Source of the DNA: Gammaproteobacteria bacterium
Lineage (GTDB): Bacteria > Pseudomonadota > Gammaproteobacteria > Magnimaribacterales > AG-339-G14
Direction of reading: 5' to 3'
Assembly (NCBI GenBank): GCA_002689405.1
Contig: NZFZ01000012.1
Location: 5,758-11,873, forward strand
DNA: 6,116 bases
A program made the position numbers and the translations under genes. Shown here piece after piece: positions 5,746 through 6,116 of the stretch; positions within the stretch are counted from its first letter, which is position 1; the number at the start of each line of letters is the position of its first letter. The notes beneath the pieces are model-generated. The model was not told the origin of the DNA. It searched no databases and was given only the letters and a program-made list of their open reading frames with translations.

Positions 5746-6116
5746 ATGAAAGCAGAATTTTTTTACAGAAATCCATTAAAAAAAGGCGAGCCAAAGCCAG
5801 CTTTTGGAGTTAAGGAACCTGATCCAGATAGGCCAGACCACAAGGGCTTCATGAAAGAAGTTTTCAATGCTAGAGAAGAAAATCACTCCTTAACCGAGTC
5901 CGGTTTTATTTTATTGAATCATAAATCAACAATGACTGATTTTTATGACGACAAAGAAGTAACAGAAATCTACTACGATGAAATGGCAAATTTGGTTAAA
6001 AAGCAGACTGGGGCTGCTCAAGTTTTTATCGTAAGTCACATTACAAGAAACGAAGCAGAAGCTGCTGAAGGCAAAAGATTAGGCGCTCATAGATTGGTAC
6101 ACAATGACTTTACTCC
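5746..6116 (+). CDS. CmcJ/AsaB/NvfI-family oxygenase, 3' end cut by window edge
   Basis: An open frame runs from the ATG at 5746 to the window end: 123 full codons plus two bases. An in-frame TAG at 5740-5742 rules out an upstream start. The sequence matches what I know of the CmcJ/NvfI/AsaB family, related to non-haem iron, 2-oxoglutarate-dependent oxygenases: an N-terminal FFYRNP strand, then LTESGFILLNHKSTMTDFYDD (49-69), EIYYDEM (74-80) with its helix, VFIVSHITRN (93-102), and LVHNDFT (117-123). H119 and D121 would be the iron-binding HxD pair of a 2-His-1-carboxylate triad; the second His would lie beyond the edge. Relatives hydroxylate, desaturate or rearrange small molecules and secondary metabolites, and some may act without 2-oxoglutarate. 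The gene lies 29 bp after the hydroxy-acid oxidase gene on the same strand, so the pair is probably co-transcribed. No Shine-Dalgarno is visible. Substrate unknown. Confidence 0.82.
   Translation, partial: MKAEFFYRNPLKKGEPKPAFGVKEPDPDRPDHKGFMKEVFNAREENHSLTESGFILLNHKSTMTDFYDDKEVTEIYYDEMANLVKKQTGAAQVFIVSHITRNEAEAAEGKRLGAHRLVHNDFT

Overview
The window is 6.1 kb of AT-rich, gene-dense bacterial DNA. It holds eight protein-coding genes, two of them cut by the window edges, with almost no intergenic space. Base composition looks even throughout. I see no tRNA, rRNA, insertion sequence, CRISPR array or phage gene. The low GC, very short spacers, patchy Shine-Dalgarno use and set of small soluble oxidoreductases suggest a streamlined, probably marine, proteobacterium such as a SAR86-like gammaproteobacterium. 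That lineage guess rests on general impression only, because the window has no phylogenetic marker gene.

Layout, left to right: (1) the 3' part of a gene for an NTF2-like-fold protein (2-379, +); (2) a complete FAD-dependent aromatic monooxygenase of the salicylate hydroxylase type (392-1567, +); (3) a complete aldo/keto reductase (1589-2566, +); (4) a class I SAM-dependent methyltransferase on the opposite strand, overlapping the reductase tail to tail by 12 bp (2555-3217, -); (5) a SnoaL/NTF2-like small protein (3278-3703, +), divergent from the methyltransferase; (6) a short-chain dehydrogenase/reductase (3709-4488, -), tail to tail with gene 5 across a 5-bp gap; (7) an FMN-dependent alpha-hydroxy-acid oxidase/dehydrogenase (4562-5716, +), divergent from gene 6; (8) the 5' part of a CmcJ/AsaB/NvfI-like oxygenase gene (5746 to the end, +), 29 bp behind gene 7.

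Genes 1-3 and genes 7-8 look like two co-directional transcription units. Genes 4, 5 and 6 alternate in strand and share two compact divergent promoter regions (3218-3277 and 4489-4561). Five of the eight products are oxidoreductases with different cofactors: FAD, NADP(H) in the aldo/keto reductase, NAD(P)(H) in the SDR, FMN, and probably non-haem iron. This fits a catabolic or tailoring neighbourhood acting on small hydroxylated, ring or carboxylic-acid compounds. The substrate cannot be read from the sequence, and a single shared pathway is inference.

Main corrections to a naive reading: the first gene is open to the left edge, so the TTG at 35 is not its start; the SnoaL-like gene should start at the ATG at 3278, not 3272; and a substantial partial oxygenase gene runs off the right edge. 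No clearly new system is evident. The most unusual element is the methyltransferase, whose motif IV region reads Cys-Asp-Val-Ser-Gly-Val instead of the usual Asn/Asp-Pro-Pro-aromatic.
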